NCBI RefSeq assembly: GCF_003319125.1
Contig: NZ_QOHG01000020.1
Span: 24,192-88,191 of the forward strand
Length of the DNA: 64,000 nt
Source: Blastococcus sp. TF02A-26
Lineage (GTDB): Bacteria > Actinomycetota > Actinomycetes > Mycobacteriales > Geodermatophilaceae
Direction of reading: 5' to 3'
A program made the position numbers and the translations under genes. This document shows, piece by piece, positions 62,956 to 64,000 of this stretch (positions are counted from its first letter, which is position 1; each line of letters opens with the position of its first letter). Below the pieces are notes generated by a model. It searched no databases. It saw nothing but the letters and a program-made list of their open reading frames with translations, and was not told the origin of the DNA.

Positions 62956-64000
62956 TCAGAAGGGCGCCGGCTGCTCCCCGGGTTCGGCGGGTCGGCCGCA
63001 GACGCGGCGGCGGAGTCGCTCGCGGCGCTGCGTGGGGGTGAGCCGGGGTCGGGCGAAGCCATCGGTGTCCGACCCAGCGCCGTCACCGGTGGTGGCGGGT
63101 TGGCTGCCGTCGTCGGTGCCGAAGCGGGGCGGGACGGTGGTGATCGTGACGCCGCCGGGCAGGGTCCAGACCAGGCCGCCGTCGGAGGACCCGCCCAGCT
63201 TCCAGCCCGGTGCCTGGTGGGACAGCCGGTGGTGGTGCTCGCACAGGCCTTCGAGGTTGTGGTGCGCGGTCGGGCCCAGCGGGTGGGGGACGCGGTGGTC
63301 CAGGTCGCCGCGGCGCGCGCGGGCACGGCAGCCGGGGAAGCGGCAGCGGCGGTCGCGGAGCCGGACGAACCGGTCGAGCGGGGCGGAGGGTCGGTAGCCG
63401 TCGGTCTCCGGTGGTGGTCCGAGGCCGGTGCCGTCGCGGGCGGCGGCGCGGAGCTCGATGCTGTCGGTGAGGGCGAGCAGGCAGCCGCTCAGCTGCTCGA
63501 CGAGAGCGATCCGTGGCCGTTCGGCGAGCGCGGTGTCGGTGAGCCGGCGCAGGTCCAGCAGCGCCGCCAGCGACCCGACCTCCGCGGAGGCGTCGTGCTG
63601 CGCAGCATCGCCCTCGCCATCGCGCGGGTGCGCCTCGACCCGGTCCGCCTCGGTCGAGTCGGCCTCGGCGTCGGTGACGTCGGCATCCGAGAGGTCGGCG
63701 TCGGTGGCATCGGCGTCGGAGGGGGCGGCGTCAGAGGGGGCGGCGTCAGAGGGGGCGGCGTCAGAGGGGGCGGCGTCAGAGGGGGCGGCGTCAGAGGGGG
63801 CGGCGTCGGAGGGGTCGACCGACTCCGTCGCGTCGACCGGGGTGGTCGGCCGGGGCAGCAGACCGAGGCTGCGGGCCAGTTCGCGGACCAGTGCGGCGGG
63901 GACGGTCTCGCCGTCGAGCTCGGCCGGCTCATCAGCGTCGGCGCCGGTGCCGGTGAGCGTGTCGACCGAGGCGATCAGGGTGAGCAGCACCCGCACCGGG
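62956..64000 (-). CDS. HNH endonuclease with DUF222-type architecture, 5' partial
   Basis: The C-terminal 348 residues are in the window; the frame is open to the window edge, so the DUF222 part presumably lies outside. The HNH motif is CRFPGCRARARRGDLDHRVPHPL followed by HNLEGLCEHHHR. Before it is an acidic region (residues about 60-125) with six copies of the pentapeptide DAAPS. Such HNH proteins are abundant in actinobacterial genomes and of mostly unknown role. It is convergent with the PH-domain gene. Confidence 0.88.
   Translation of the reverse strand, partial: PVRVLLTLIASVDTLTGTGADADEPAELDGETVPAALVRELARSLGLLPRPTTPVDATESVDPSDAAPSDAAPSDAAPSDAAPSDAAPSDAAPSDADATDADLSDADVTDAEADSTEADRVEAHPRDGEGDAAQHDASAEVGSLAALLDLRRLTDTALAERPRIALVEQLSGCLLALTDSIELRAAARDGTGLGPPPETDGYRPSAPLDRFVRLRDRRCRFPGCRARARRGDLDHRVPHPLGPTAHHNLEGLCEHHHRLSHQAPGWKLGGSSDGGLVWTLPGGVTITTVPPRFGTDDGSQPATTGDGAGSDTDGFARPRLTPTQRRERLRRRVCGRPAEPGEQPAPF
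63721..63810. repeat. 15-bp tandem repeat, six units
   Basis: Six consecutive 15-bp units GGGGGCGGCGTCAGA; five are identical and the sixth differs at one base. They encode the DAAPS repeats in the HNH protein and keep the frame. Confidence 0.95.

Noticed and set aside
63721..63810. Possible CRISPR array
   Set aside because: Repeats are 15 bp and contiguous without spacers and encode DAAPS in frame.

Overview
The window is 64 kb of very GC-rich DNA (about three quarters G+C by eye). Genes are packed tightly, GTG starts are common and ATGA/GTGA stop-start overlaps are frequent. Gene content and order match the conserved actinobacterial block seen in Mycobacterium tuberculosis from ftsY-smc-mutM-rnc-rpmF up to leuC-leuD, gltX, leuB, serA and ilvC-ilvN-ilvB. 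Codon use and gene content suggest a Geodermatophilaceae-like actinomycete; the family name is an inference. There is no CRISPR array, insertion sequence, prophage or integrase. Almost everything is core chromosome, and no gene-free stretch exceeds about 210 bases.

Layout. 1-1152: end of a cobalt/nickel-type ECF transporter (cbiQ, cbiO). 1195-11960: the ftsY-smc-mutM-rnc-rpmF-DUF177 block on the minus strand, interrupted by a plus-strand phosphatase pair (PhoD-like, endonuclease/exonuclease/phosphatase) and a small ferredoxin. 12120-17683: a minus-strand operon running DAK2 kinase, recG, rsmD, coaD and a DivIVA-like coiled-coil gene, divergent from rpmB. 18095-20290: thiL, a GNAT and a cytidylate-kinase-like gene, divergent from a one-domain Lrp protein and a DUF3515 gene. 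21257-28603: lipoprotein, ddl, a phosphatidylcholine-synthase-like gene, a TIGR03767-type phosphoesterase, a Cys/Met PLP enzyme, gpsA and plsC. 28716-32459: cofC, ppk and mutT1 on the plus strand.

32509-62955 is rich in branched-chain amino acid genes: leuDC with a divergent IclR regulator, cimA, leuB, serA, ilvBNC and ilvD. It also holds a galT-galK-symporter operon, three tRNAs (two identical tRNA-Glu and one tRNA-Gln), gltX, and two tandem membrane GGDEF-EAL proteins. The window ends in an HNH endonuclease with a pentapeptide repeat.

Regulation visible in the sequence. cimA and ilvB are each preceded by a short leader ORF, a hairpin starting at its TAG stop, and an intrinsic terminator with a T-run. 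This is the architecture of ribosome-mediated attenuation. The cimA leader carries isoleucine codons and the ilvB leader carries leucine and valine codons, matching the pathway controlled. Several convergent gene pairs are separated by long, nearly perfect hairpins without T-runs. Two of these (1154-1192 and 32462-32500) share an outer stem and loop but have compensated inner stems. A 60-bp intergenic repeat occurs twice at the 3' ends of minus-strand genes. Several genes have a TANNNT -10 element only 6-9 bases before the start codon, suggesting leaderless mRNAs.
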